A stretch of DNA of 64,000 nucleotides from Xestospongia bergquistia (lineage: Eukaryota > Porifera > Demospongiae > Haplosclerida > Petrosiidae): NCBI GenBank assembly GCA_963965975.1, contig OZ014422.1, forward strand, positions 744,001-808,000, given 5' to 3'. Positions 1 through 15,958 of the stretch are shown piece by piece (position 1 is the stretch's first letter; each line of letters begins with the position of its first letter). A program made the translations under genes and the position numbers. The notes beneath the pieces are model-generated. The model had not been told where the DNA came from and searched no databases. It saw only the letters and a program-made list of their open reading frames with translations.

Positions 1-54
1 TTGATGCTATAAAATAGTGATTGTCCGTAAACAGATAACTGTTAACTTTCAACA

Positions 55-330
55 AACATCCTTATTACTTACATACATTATACTAACATTAGTACACACA
101 CATACATTATACTAACATTAGTACACATACATACATTATACATTAGTACACATACATACATTATACTAACATTAGTACACACACATACATTATACTAACA
201 TTAGTACACACACATACATTATACTAACATTAGTACATATACATACATTATACATTAGTACACATACATACATTATACTAACATTAGTACACATACATAC
301 ATTATACTAACAGTAGTACACACTATAAGT
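55..330. repeat. 29-30 base tandem repeat
   Basis: About nine imperfect copies of a unit reading roughly CATTATACTAACATTAGTAC plus a CACACATA spacer fill this stretch. If the receptor gene at 555-3210 continues to the left, the array lies in its intron. I see no coding sequence in 1-548. Confidence 0.85.
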
Positions 331-554
331 ACATTAACAAAGGATTCTATTCGCAATACACTGTATGCCACAAGTTAATCTACTCATAGATATTTACAAA
401 AAGGGATTACATAGAAACTTGACTGTTCCCAAACAATATCATATGATGTCACTCCTATATTATGTACATATGTCAAATGTGATGTGGGAAAAAGCTAAGC
501 TATAATTACACAGGAATCCTCTTAGAATTATTCAATGGCAATATCAATACTTAC

Positions 555-3210
555 ATTTGTAACTGGTATGTCTGTTTCTGTATTGTAGAACTGTTTGTCA
601 TATCCTTTAGACTTTGGTTTTAATGGAATAGTTTCTTCATAAAGTATTTCTTCTGTTTGTATTGTCTTAAGAGTAACATTAGGATTATCATAAGTGGATT
701 CTCTGCTAGCTCTTTCTGGTTGTATTGTCTCAATGTTAATAGTATTACCATTGGGAGTAGTTGTATTAGCATAGAATGTAGTCAATTTGTTATTAGTGAT
801 TTTAGCTTCATCATAAACAATTGATGGATTTTGTAGTGTCATTAATGTACTTGTGTTTTGGAAATGAGAATTATTAGCTAAGAAAACAAGAAAGGACATA
901 TATATATTGTGTGTGGACATTTTAAAATTGTTTAATTACCTTCATATACAGGGTTATTAAGACTAAGATTACCAGCTGTCTTCATTGGAATATTTGTACA
1001 ATAACTGGGATTGTCATGGCAATTGTTCTCATGAGAGAGAACAATGCTTTCTTTTCTTTTCTTAATCCTCTGATAAATTATGAGAGCAGTTACTAACAGT
1101 GCACTTAAGATTAACAGCAATATTATTACTGTAAAAACTACAATCAGTATCATCATCATATTAGTTTCTTCTTTGGTAGGAACAATTGTAGGACTAATGT
1201 TAATACTACTGTCAATAGATGTAGTCTGTGACAATGTTTTTGTAGTATCACTGAGGATAGTTAATGATGAATATTTGGTGTTGCTACCAGCTGTATTTGA
1301 TGACAAGGGTTTAACAATTGGAGTATTGGTTGGTACATATTGAAATGTGGTAGATACTTGTGACAATTTTTTCGAAGAAAAGGAAGATTGTATAAAAGAT
1401 AACACTGAAGATGTTTTAAGTGATGTTGTTGATAAAAATACTGAAGTTAGAGTAGGAGAGGCCAATTGTGTACTACTAATATTGGGTGGTGTACTTTTGA
1501 GTGAGTTAGTAGACATAATACTTTCTACATGAAAGTAAATATTTGATGTTAATTTGTCATTTATAGACAGAACATACAAAGAACATTAAAATTATCAGTA
1601 CATGCCTAATGGAGAATTAAGGTAAGATAATGACAGAAGAGTGGTAGTACTGATAAATGAACTCGACATCACAGAACTCAAAGGAGTGCTAATTGCATTT
1701 GTTACCATAGCTACAAAGTTATATGATTATTATTTAATATGTTAGCTTATGATATTACAAGCATATTTCTAGGGATTGTATGTACTGGTTTATATTACCT
1801 AATATGGAAGTCATTGAGGATGGTGATATCAACTGGTCAGTAGTTGTATGTTTATAATTAGTAATGATGACATCAGAACTAGTGGAAGGAAGTGATGTAG
1901 TACTGTCTATAACAACAATACTGGTCATCATAAACTGAGTACTGGTAACTTCATATATAGTAGTTGAGGTAATTACTGGGATTGGTGAAGTTGGTATAGC
2001 TAGAATCAAAACATCATTAAATCAATATATACTGTTCAAATGATATGGTACCTGATATTGATATCATGGGATAATCGTTTTTTGAGTTAATCAAAGAATT
2101 TTGATTATTATAATTTGGTGGTCCACTATTTACTTGATAATATATTTGTAGACGTTGACTATTTTGTTGGTTTATACCTATAAAATCACCTTGTTTTATT
2201 GATACTGATGAAGCTAAATTATAAGTGTATAAATAACTGTCACTTGTAGTAGTAGCATTAGTTGGTGATAGGAAAATATTGTTGACTTTCTCAAAGTTAT
2301 TTTCAGACATTTCTCTCCATATTTCAATCTCTGGCAGTGCAGTTCCTGAGTTTTGTTTAGCACCAACCACAAGACTAGTGATTATACCATTGCAGAGAAA
2401 ACGAAGGTTTCTAAACAAACGATGATCATTTGCAGTAAAAGTAACATCAGTAATAGATCTTGCTTTAGTATCAATATTAGAAGGAAAGCCCATAAAACAA
2501 TTAGAATTTGAATCTGGAGGAGTAGGCCCTATAGAAAATATCTCTCACTAATTATTCAATCTCTTTAAATCTTACTTTGTGGGTATATTAACAGTTGAAT
2601 GTTCTCCCGTTCAGTGACATCTTTTTTTTTATGAACACGACGACTATTTGGATGCTTTAACTTAAGTATATCCATTGCATTGTCATCATTATAATAATAA
2701 AATCTTACTCGGCTGACACCACTTCTTGGTTGTTTTATTCCCAATAAATACTCAGTTCCCATTCTCTTTTTTCTTCTTTTAGATGATATTGAAAATGTGT
2801 ATTCAAATACTCCATTAGTGACAAAATTACTGGGCTCAAGTTTAATTTCTTCACTCTTATGGAGGTCATAATGCATGCCCTTCTTTGTCCATATCATTAA
2901 ACTGGGATATTGATTTCTATTACCAACTCCAGTCCTTACATCAACCCCAAGAGATAGAGTAATACTGCCAGTACATTTAATCTTCATTTTGTCCATTATC
3001 CAAGTCCCTTCCTCTAACAATAATAAGCTAGATCCAGCTAGACAATCAGGATTGCAAATCTGTGATGATTTCTGTAACAGGTAACTTTCTTCCATAAATC
3101 CTTCAGTACAGTCATCACATAGCACTATAGCAGATATACAAATAGCTCCTTTAGTGTTTAATTTACTTACCTCTTGTCAACACACAGAGATACAATATTA
3201 AAAGAAACAT
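555..3210 (-). CDS. Receptor A: two-module transmembrane receptor with tyrosine-rich tail, kinase not seen (3' incomplete)
   Basis: Single-pass receptor read from seven exons: 3210-3171, 3124-2576, 2528-2052, 1999-1799, 1710-1606, 1524-940 and 877-555. Their lengths sum to a multiple of three. The start gives a short hydrophobic signal peptide (MFLLILYLCVLT). Two copies of the cluster's extracellular module follow (first with CTEGF and IKCTGSITLSL, second with GFPSN and FLCNGIITSLV). Then come a Ser/Thr-rich stalk, one membrane helix (MMMILIVVFTVIILLLIL), a basic stop (YQRIKKRK) and a tail with tyrosines in IVYDEA, STYDNP, ILYEET and KGYDKQFY. The last visible exon ends at a GTAAGT donor in phase 0, so the gene probably continues past the left edge. 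If that donor is not used, the protein stops nine codons later. Whether it has a kinase is therefore open. The intron after 1606 appears to be GC-AG. Confidence 0.75.
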
Positions 3211-3352
3211 ATTCAGAAAATGAATTAAGAGCTTTACTAGTTTAGTTTAAGCTTTTATTATAGTATGTGGTGATAGACTATTTATTATAAAATGATTTCC
3301 TTTGACAAAGGTCAAAGTACATTTATTGTCAATAAGATAGTTCACATTGCAA

Positions 3353-7459
<4,107 letters not shown>

Positions 7460-7677
7460 TTTGAGTTGTTTCTTAAAATATTATTCAAATTTGAGAGTAA
7501 CCTCTCTTTATATAGAATTCTTACAAAAGGATATTAAAGTAATTTAATAAGATATCAGATAACAGCAGCTCATAATACAATGTTAGTGGTGAATTTAAAA
7601 AATATTACATATTTATTTATAAAACATGTATATGATAGTTGAGTAATAGACTTGGTAAACACCAGTAAAATACCAAT

Positions 7678-10600
7678 TTATATTTTTATTGAATATCTTA
7701 CAAATGTCTGTTGGAGCTCTGAATACAAATCTTGACTAGCTGCTAATGGAGCACCAAGTACTGAAGCCTGTTCATGAACAGCTTTATCAACATCTCGCCA
7801 TGAGAGAATTGTTTGAGGATTATCTGACAATGATCGAAGAACATTTGCAAATGTTGGTCTACGACTGCTATCAGGATGCCTAAAGGGAGTGGTCATGTAA
7901 TTGGTATGTGTGGGTGTGAATCTGTGGAGTTAGCTTACCAACAGTGTATCATCAGTTGATAAATAGTTCTGGGACAGCCAGGAGGTGGGGGTAGACGATA
8001 ACCACTTTGTACTAAATCTAATGTCTAAAAACGAGAGGACTCCATATCACTCATAATAACAAAGGCAACATAATCATGTATATCATAAGATGGAGTAATA
8101 TTATATTATCATTACTTGTGGATTAGAAAATCCCTCAAATGGTTTATGTCCTACACTCCATATTTCATACATTAGTGCTGCAAAGCTCCACACATCACTA
8201 GCAGTAGAATAACGTTTGTATTGTAATGCCTAAACAAATGAGAATAGGTACTCAATCAGATAATAAGTTGTATTGCTGTTAACCTCAGGAGCCGTCCACT
8301 TCACTGGAATCTTTCCTCCATGAGAAACATAATAATTTTCATCTTCTAAATCACGTGACATTCCAAAGTCACCAATCTATGTTCATTTAAGAGTACAAAA
8401 AAAGATAGATTTAATATAAAATCATCTCTCTGTTATATCCTTACTTACCTTACAGATATTGTTCTCATCTAGAAATATATTTCTTGCTGCTAAATCACGA
8501 TGGACGAATGATTTCTTGGACAGATAGTTCATACCATTAGCTACCTGCTTACAAAACTCAAGAAATTGATTAGGAAGAGATGAGTCGACTGTGTCTCCAG
8601 ACCTGGAATAGTAATAAAGGAGAGTTAAATGAATGATGAACTAATAGATTACCTTGGTCGAATTGATTTCAAGTAATTATGAAGATCACCTCGTTGCATC
8701 AGTTCAATAATAATCATGACCTGAATGAAATTAATAAATAAACACGATTATCTCATCATAACAGCTGGTTGTGTAACAAGTTAACCACATTATCAGATAG
8801 GTAATACTATTACCTATGTAGGTTAGTGCTAAATTACAATCAAGTGTTAGTGTCAAGGGAATTCTTATATAAAATCAAATATGATCTTGCTTCTTCCCCC
8901 ACACAATGATGGTAGTATTTTGATAGGGGGTTAAATGATATTGAACAGATGGTATTGGAATGGAGGAGTGAAGGAATGAGGAAAACAAGGAATGGGAATG
9001 AGGATAAGAGATGGGAACAAGGAATGGGAATGAGGACATACAAAGAAGGGAAACACAGGAATACTCACAGGTTCTCCAACAGTGACCACTCCATATAATT
9101 GTACTACATTAGGATGACTGAATTGTCCCATAATGGCTGCTTCTTGAAGAAGCTTCACTTTTTCCTCCTCTGGTGAATTTGTAGTTACCATTTTAACTGC
9201 CATGCCCAATGGACCTTGTGAAGATTGCCACACCCCTTCACTGACAGTACCAAACTGTCCAGATCCCAGATGTTTAGTAATCCTAGAGGGAAATCCTCAT
9301 CATTAATTGTTATAATAAATTTATGAATATGCAGAAAACAGTAAACAAGAAACAAGTCTTAGTAAAAGGTAATGACATAATATTTACTATTGAGGTTGTA
9401 GTGAAGTCTATCAAGGAGAATTACAAATGATGTAATTTCATTAACTATTGTTAATTTGGTGAGGGGAACTTGTTATGTTTCAATATTTGGTTTGTTTACA
9501 AATTATTCAGACTTCACAACATTTTTTATTATACTGTATTTAGTAAACATTTGAGGCGTAAACATTGCTGCATGTAGTTGCATGTAAATTATTGAATTAT
9601 TAATTAATTTACACTTAAAATATAATACTAATAAACTCAAATTATTAAATTGTTACATGAAATATCACGTAAACATAATTACATAATAACTATGTGGAGG
9701 AGGAGGAAGGGTTAATTAAATAATACTAATTGATTTAAATTTTAAAAGAAATCATTTTTATTCTACAAGAGAACGAGGGAGAGAGAACCTTACTTTAATT
9801 TGTTACGTGGTATTTCCCGATATTTTCTTTTAGCCAATTGATCATAAAGCACATTAGCTTGAGCAGCTGGTCTCCAATAGATATCACTCTTCTCAAAAAA
9901 CATAATATTCTCGTATTTCTGTCGTTGAATCTGTTGTCATGGAAACACAATAAAATAAATTAGTAGGTACATGACACAGAGTTAGTCTAGTCACTGAGAT
10001 AACTCAAAATTTTGGTAATTATTCCAAACCTCAAAGTCTGTTTTTATCATATTATTAAAATTATGTAGTAGGGCATGTCCGTAATGATAACATTGTCAGA
10101 CACAACATGTCAACTTAATTCAATTATTAATAATTATCACTGATAATAATAGTACCATATCTAGTTAATTATAAAGGATATAACATGTGTAATAGTCATG
10201 CGTCTATTGAGAGCAAAATACATACAAACTATTGATAAAAGTATTGTATTGTTTAGTTAAATGTGAAAGATAAAACTTACCACTCCAAGTTGAGCATAAC
10301 TTCTGTCATCAAACATGGCTGACTCAGTATTTGATTTACCTACAACTTGTCTCTCTTCCTGTTTAGAGAGAAAGGAAAGGAGAGAGGGTCCAATAAAATG
10401 TTATCTATCAACACAAAATACATTTATTTTAAGGTATCACTTTACTACTATAGTCTATACATTGCATGAAGCCTTTCATTTTATGTAAAGGACACTATCA
10501 TTATTTCCATAACTAGTACAGTAACTAACATATCACACCCTCAAATCTAAGACATTAAAGTGTACTGATTGTTGACATAACTACAACACATATGGAGTGA

Positions 10601-13572
10601 ATCCTTACCTCAGTAGGTACAACACATATATCATTATCAAGAACACTATAATCATGAGCAGATGGAACAGGTTGAGTCTATTAAAATAACAACAACAAAA
10701 AAGAGAGTGTATGAATTATATTATAAAAACATGTTTACATTATCTTACTATCATCATTTATTTAAAGCTTATATTTATACACTGTAGGAACAGATTAAGA
10801 AATGCTCTTAAAATAACAACAACAAAGAAAGAATACTATGCTTATCATAATATATACTTACTTCTTCTAGTTATTATAATTAGAACTATAATTATAAACA
10901 AAGATTAAAATAAGAATAACATACATATCTAGTTTATTATATCTAGTGTATTATATCTAGTTTATTATATCTAGTGTATTATATCTAGTTTATTATATCT
11001 AGTGTATTATATCTAGTGTATTATATCAGGTGGACACATAATAACAACAAAAGAACATACCATGTCCTTATATAAGCTCATTATCTGCACAAAAATAACA
11101 TACTCTCAAAGCAACAACAACAAAGTAAGCATTAGTTAATAATTTAATCTACATAATAAACATTTATCATACCATTGTATCATCATTGTTCAGAGTATGT
11201 TGATTAGTAGAACTTTTAAGTGTATTGGTCCTTGATGACACAGGTTTTTCATAAGCTGCTGATGCATACGGTTCTATTTCATAAATCCCATTCTCTCCTA
11301 GGGGATATCTCGATTCATCCATTTCATAATGGTTGCTAGGTAACTCGGGAGCAGAAGCAGTGTTCCCCATTTCATAATGTCCTTCAATGTCATCAGATAC
11401 CAACTCATGATAGATACTAGTAAGGAGAGGGCCAGTGTTTTCTCCATTGTCTTGAGCCTGATCATAAATTGCTGTAGAACTTGATGTAACGTGTGCTTCA
11501 TCATAGAAAGCAGTAGGGCTATTTACAGGATCTTGATAGCCTGGGACATCATAATGATTGACAAAGTTATCACTGGTCATTGTAGAAGTTGTGCTCTCAA
11601 CACCATTTTCTGCAGCCTTTGAAATGACTCCTAAAAGAAAATAGATTTGAGTATGTGTCTCTAATTGTTTTAATCAAGTTTCATTCCCATGCTACTAGTC
11701 TCAATTCTATACTGCTAGTTTCATTCTTATGCATCCTTACAATTGGTATCCAACAGTTAAGAGGATAATTACAGGTTGTCAAATAACAGATATAAAGATA
11801 AAAAGATTGTTTAAAAACTAGTCATTAACACATCATTTTAACAAGTCTTTATGTTTCATTAATAAATTCTTTCACTATTTCTACAACAAACCACTAGTCA
11901 GTTTTCACCTTGTCAACACAACATTTGTCAACCCAACAAACAATTATAAAATAATGAGTCCATAATAGACACTTCTCTAAATAAAGGAAATTTAAAGTCA
12001 CATCCTGTGACAAAGTGAATTAGATATCTATCAAACCACAACAATTGATATCATACGTTTGATGGTATCCAGTATGAAAATCCTTAGAAATAGCAAAATT
12101 AATATAATTTAATAGCCTAACCCAAGAAATGTTCAATTACTATTAACTAAACCTCAATTCATTACCACATGGTACTAGTCATGTACATAATTAATATTAC
12201 TATATATGTCCCGTTGTTTATTTACCTAAATATGTAGGATTGTCCATAGGGTATGTATCTACTTGGCCATTAGTATGAACTGTAGGAGTGTAAGATCTCT
12301 CCTTATACCTTCTCTTCCCCAATGCAAACAACAATATTAGTATAAACACCAGTGCTATAATGATAATGATTAATAGTCCAGATACAACTGCTCCAGCTAG
12401 TGCTGCTGTTGAAAGAGAACTTCCTGTTGGTCCAATACCAGGTATTATAACAGATGAGGAGGGTGTTGTGGATTGTGGTGTGCCATCTGTTGTGGTTATA
12501 ACTGGTGGTGTGGATACAGGAACAGACTGAGATGTAGGAGGTTGGGTTTCGCTAGGTACTGAACTAACAATGAGAGTTGAAGTAGTAGTTGATCTAACTG
12601 ATGTGAGACTTGATGTGATAACACTTGATGTGGTAATACTGATAGACATAGACATGAGAGGTGTGGACGACATTGATGTGATGGGTTCACTAGTCATTGA
12701 TAAACTAAATGTCTCTGTTGTGCTAGATGTTATTGTTGAAGAGATATCTTCAGATGACACAGAGACAGATGGTGTATTAGCAATGGTTTTAGAAGATGAT
12801 GGAGAAGGTTCACTATCAGTAGTTGTAGTTGATGATATGACAACTATTGTTGATGTAGAGGATGATATAACTATAAAATTATATTAATAATTTATTATAA
12901 CTTGCAGAAATATAACTTACTAATTTCAACAGTAACAAGTGGAAAGTATTGACTCTTTCTGTCATTAACAAATATATCAGTTAACATAGTACTAGCAGTT
13001 ATTTCTAGTTCAAAATACTCAGGAGCATTTGAGCCTTGATCAATAAAATAAGGTAATAGTCTTGTACGTAGACTACCACTGTTAGGGATAATTCTCATTC
13101 CAAATATATCACCAGGTAATACTGTGATAGGTTGATTAGGAGTATATTGATATAATGAGGAATTTAGTGATGTCACTTCTCCTTCTACAGAACCAATATG
13201 ATTAACTCTGTTATAAAGTCCATTATCATCTCGTTTTCTCCATGTTTCCATTAATGGATATTCTAGTGTTTGTTGTCCTCCAGGTGTCTCTTCAAGGGCA
13301 GCAATTATAACTTTAGAAATTTCAGCTTCACAAGAAAAATTCATAGAAAAAAACAACAGCTGAAGACCAGCTCTTTCAGTAGCACCATCTATACTATCAT
13401 TTATGAATGATTGAGTAGGAAACCCTTCACTACATTGAGCTTGAACAGTAGCTATGGACAAATAATATAAAGTGTTGTCTATGTCAGTATCTCTTAAGTT
13501 AGACTACTAACCTGATGAACAATATAGTAAGTAGACAAGACATAGGTAGACAAAATGGAGTAGAGATGACAT
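7678..13572 (-). CDS. Receptor C: receptor tyrosine kinase with one ectodomain module and a dense tyrosine docking segment
   Basis: Complete receptor tyrosine kinase. Exon 13572-13512 encodes the signal peptide ([17 protein letters not shown]). Exon 13451-12921 is one ectodomain module ([23 protein letters not shown]). Exon 12870-12226 is a Ser/Thr stalk, the helix with [18 protein letters not shown] and a basic stop, ending NPTYLG. Exon 11630-11173 is packed with tyrosines (YDVP, FYDEA, IYDQA, SIYHEL, HYEM twice, IYEIEPY). Four smaller cytoplasmic exons near 11090-11067, 10680-10610, 10357-10283 and 9935-9790 follow; the first encodes only eight residues. Kinase exons run from about 9283 to 7678, with [26 protein letters not shown] and KWTAPE visible. 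The tail has ASVLGAPL and LYSELQ. The cytoplasmic introns are unusually long for this window (300-600 bases). Confidence 0.85.
9300..9780 (-). other. Intron of receptor C
   Basis: This stretch of about 480 bases lies between the last juxtamembrane exon and the first kinase exon of receptor C. It is AT-rich and I see no coding exon, RNA gene or clear repeat in it. Confidence 0.6.
10925..11030. repeat. 14-base tandem repeat in receptor C intron
   Basis: About seven copies of a 14-base unit, TATCTAGTTTATTA alternating with TATCTAGTGTATTA. It lies in the intron upstream of the exon encoding [11 protein letters not shown]. Confidence 0.85.
11640..12220 (-). other. Intron of receptor C between the membrane exon and the tyrosine-rich exon
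   Basis: About 590 bases without a convincing coding exon on either strand. No repeat array is evident. It is one of the longest introns in the cluster. Confidence 0.5.
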
Positions 13573-13786
13573 TATTCTAGTTCACTTAATATCACACACT
13601 CAGCATGTCGTCGAGTTTTATTGCTAGCAGAATCCTAACAAGTTCTTAATTAGTAATTATAATCAAATTCCAATGAATATCCTGCACCATTACTGACAAC
13701 TATAGTGTTATTGTTATTTTGCAGCTCTTAAACAGTAAACTAAATTAAAATATTAGATATCTAGTTATATGTTAAACTAAAATATA
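13573..13786. promoter_or_regulatory. Short gap between receptors D and C
   Basis: Only 214 bases separate the stop codon of kinase-less receptor D from the start codon of receptor C. There is no room for a kinase domain here, so receptor D ends as a kinase-less protein. The gap must also hold the 3' end of D and the promoter of C; no specific element was recognised. Confidence 0.5.
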
Positions 13787-15667
13787 TTACATATAGTCAT
13801 CATCATTAACTACTGGTAATTGTCCATATGTAATATTATCTTGTGTTGGTACTAGTTCAACTAATGTGACTTGATGTTCTTTATTTGATAATGTCATGTA
13901 CTCAGTATTATCATCATCAGTTTTAATGGAGGAGGTAATATAGGAAGGATTTACTGCAGTAAGTGGATCACTCTTCACTGCTATAGTCTGTAAAGAAATA
14001 GTTTTATATAACAATGATATCATAGAAGACTTACTGAATAAGTTGATGTACTATGTGTAAGAACATCATCATATTCCTCCTCATCATTATTGGAAGCTAT
14101 TTCAGTAGTAATATCATTTAGTATAAAGTACTATTAATAACTAACCATTATATTGTTTTTTATATCTTATTATAACTATTATTTATATACAAATACAGTA
14201 CTAACTATGATTAATATGACTAATATAATAGTTAGTACAAGTGCTAGTACTGTAAGAGGTAGACCAATGTATAGTACAAGAGTTAATGATATGTCATCAT
14301 TTACAATTGGAATTGTTGGAAGTGAAGATACAGTGACAGCCTCTATAAAATGTCCAATAGTTACATGAATAAATATTTTATGTTTTGACATTATACATAT
14401 TATAAAATTAGATGTTATTAGTTCTCTGTGAACCATACTGGAATCTTTTTGAGATTGGTAGAGTACTACTGATGGAGTGATACTGTTGTGGTTTCAAAAT
14501 TAATGTTAATTGTACTAATTGTTATTTTAGAAGTCATTTTAAATACTAGTTTACTGTCTGTTGTAAAAATTATAAATCAGAGTCTAAGATTAAGGAAAGT
14601 ATATAATTAAAAGTCCAAGAGTCATCACTAGTACTATTAGGCTTCTAAATCATGTAGTTCTCACTGGTTGAGGAATAAACCCAATTTAGAATATATCAAC
14701 AAAGCTATGACAATGCAAATTGAAAGTAACTAATAAAGCTTGGGAAATAACTTAGAAATATGGATCTAGTTTACTGCTCTGACCAATCAGATTAAGTTAT
14801 ACATACTTTAGTGATACTATTGTTATACCTGTGGTACTAGATGATGGTAATATTGATGTAGTAACAGTTGATGATATTGTTGGTATTATGGAACATGTAG
14901 AGACTTGTGCTTCAGTACAATAGTTTGGATTAGCCTGTTTTACAAGTACCAGACTATCCTCATATTGTTGTAATAGACTCTCACTAGCATCTTCTACAAC
15001 AGTCAACAATGACAAAACATGCTTAAATTAGTTCACTTACTAAATATCCAACCAATTAATGGATTTATTCCTTTCATGATCTTTGCATTACACAATGATA
15101 AGTCACAGTCTCGTTTTGTTACATTCTCCCAGTAATAAATGTCTACATCTCCTGTATCTTCATATAATAAATGTAACTGGTTTACTATATCTGGTCTAAT
15201 ATATACTCCAACTATATAACCAGCTCTTATGGGAAGCAATGCATCACTAAATTGAAGTGTAACATTTATTCTGTTATCATCTGCTTCATCTCCTTTGTAT
15301 GAGTTTCCATAGACAACATGATAGATATTGTTTTTGACAGAGTCTGGTTTAAACACTTGAAACTCAATGCTGTTATCAATGGTTGTATTACCAGTGATAT
15401 GAGCATACCATTGATCAATAGTTCCATCACAAGAGAAGGTCCATGAAGGAATAAGTAGTTGTATACCACCAGTAAATGTATCACCAGTGAAAGTGGCTTC
15501 ATTGTAAGAGGGAAGAGAACGGATACAACTGCTGGCATTAACTGTTAAATGAAAGACAGTTTATTAGCTAATAAGATATAATAGTAAAACTAACTTGACA
15601 AAAAGGTGACACACAATAGCAACATAGCAATTAATGGATTCATTATTGTCATGATCATCATCTTCAT
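13787..15667 (-). CDS. Receptor D: kinase-less receptor with ITIM/ITSM-like tail
   Basis: Single-pass receptor of the same family but without a kinase. The start exon (15667 to about 15595) gives a signal peptide (MNPLIAMLLLCVTFLS). One ectodomain module follows (about 15542-15048: WTFSCDGTIDQW, RAGYIVGVYI, PLIGWIF), then a Thr/Ser-rich stalk exon (about 15010-14805). The membrane helix exon (14342-14202: LVLYIGLPLTVLALVLTIIL) leads to a cytoplasmic tail in exons 14096-14035 and 13987-13787. The tail ends in a stop and holds EEYDDV, STYSTI, NPSYIT, TEYMTL and ITYGQL. ITYGQL and STYSTI fit the ITIM consensus (I/V/L/S)xYxx(L/I/V), and TEYMTL resembles an ITSM. Such motifs recruit SH2 phosphatases or adaptors in other animals; that role is inferred here. 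The stalk-to-helix splice is not fully resolved, and a Thr-rich candidate exon lies near 14485-14560. Confidence 0.7.
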
Positions 15668-15958
15668 TTCACATAGACTTTGATTCTACCACATCCTGGA
15701 TTCTAAAATTGCACTACAAATACAGAAGGGGGTTAATATAATTCTGGAGGTTGGACTGGACTCTGGTCTATCAACAAACAATATTGAGGTCACCCCCTAT
15801 GAGTTAATACACCCTAAGAGTTTTGATTGGATAATACAATTCTAGATTTTATGTATTAATGATCAAGGATAATACAGTCTACTTTTAATATATGCCTTTA
15901 AAGTTATATACATTTTATTGTCAGTTGTAAAATATAAAAATCACAGTAATAAAATAGA

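Noticed and set aside
12570-12887. 105-codon Asp/Val-rich plus-strand frame
   Set aside because: Antisense of the receptor C stalk, with the same explanation.
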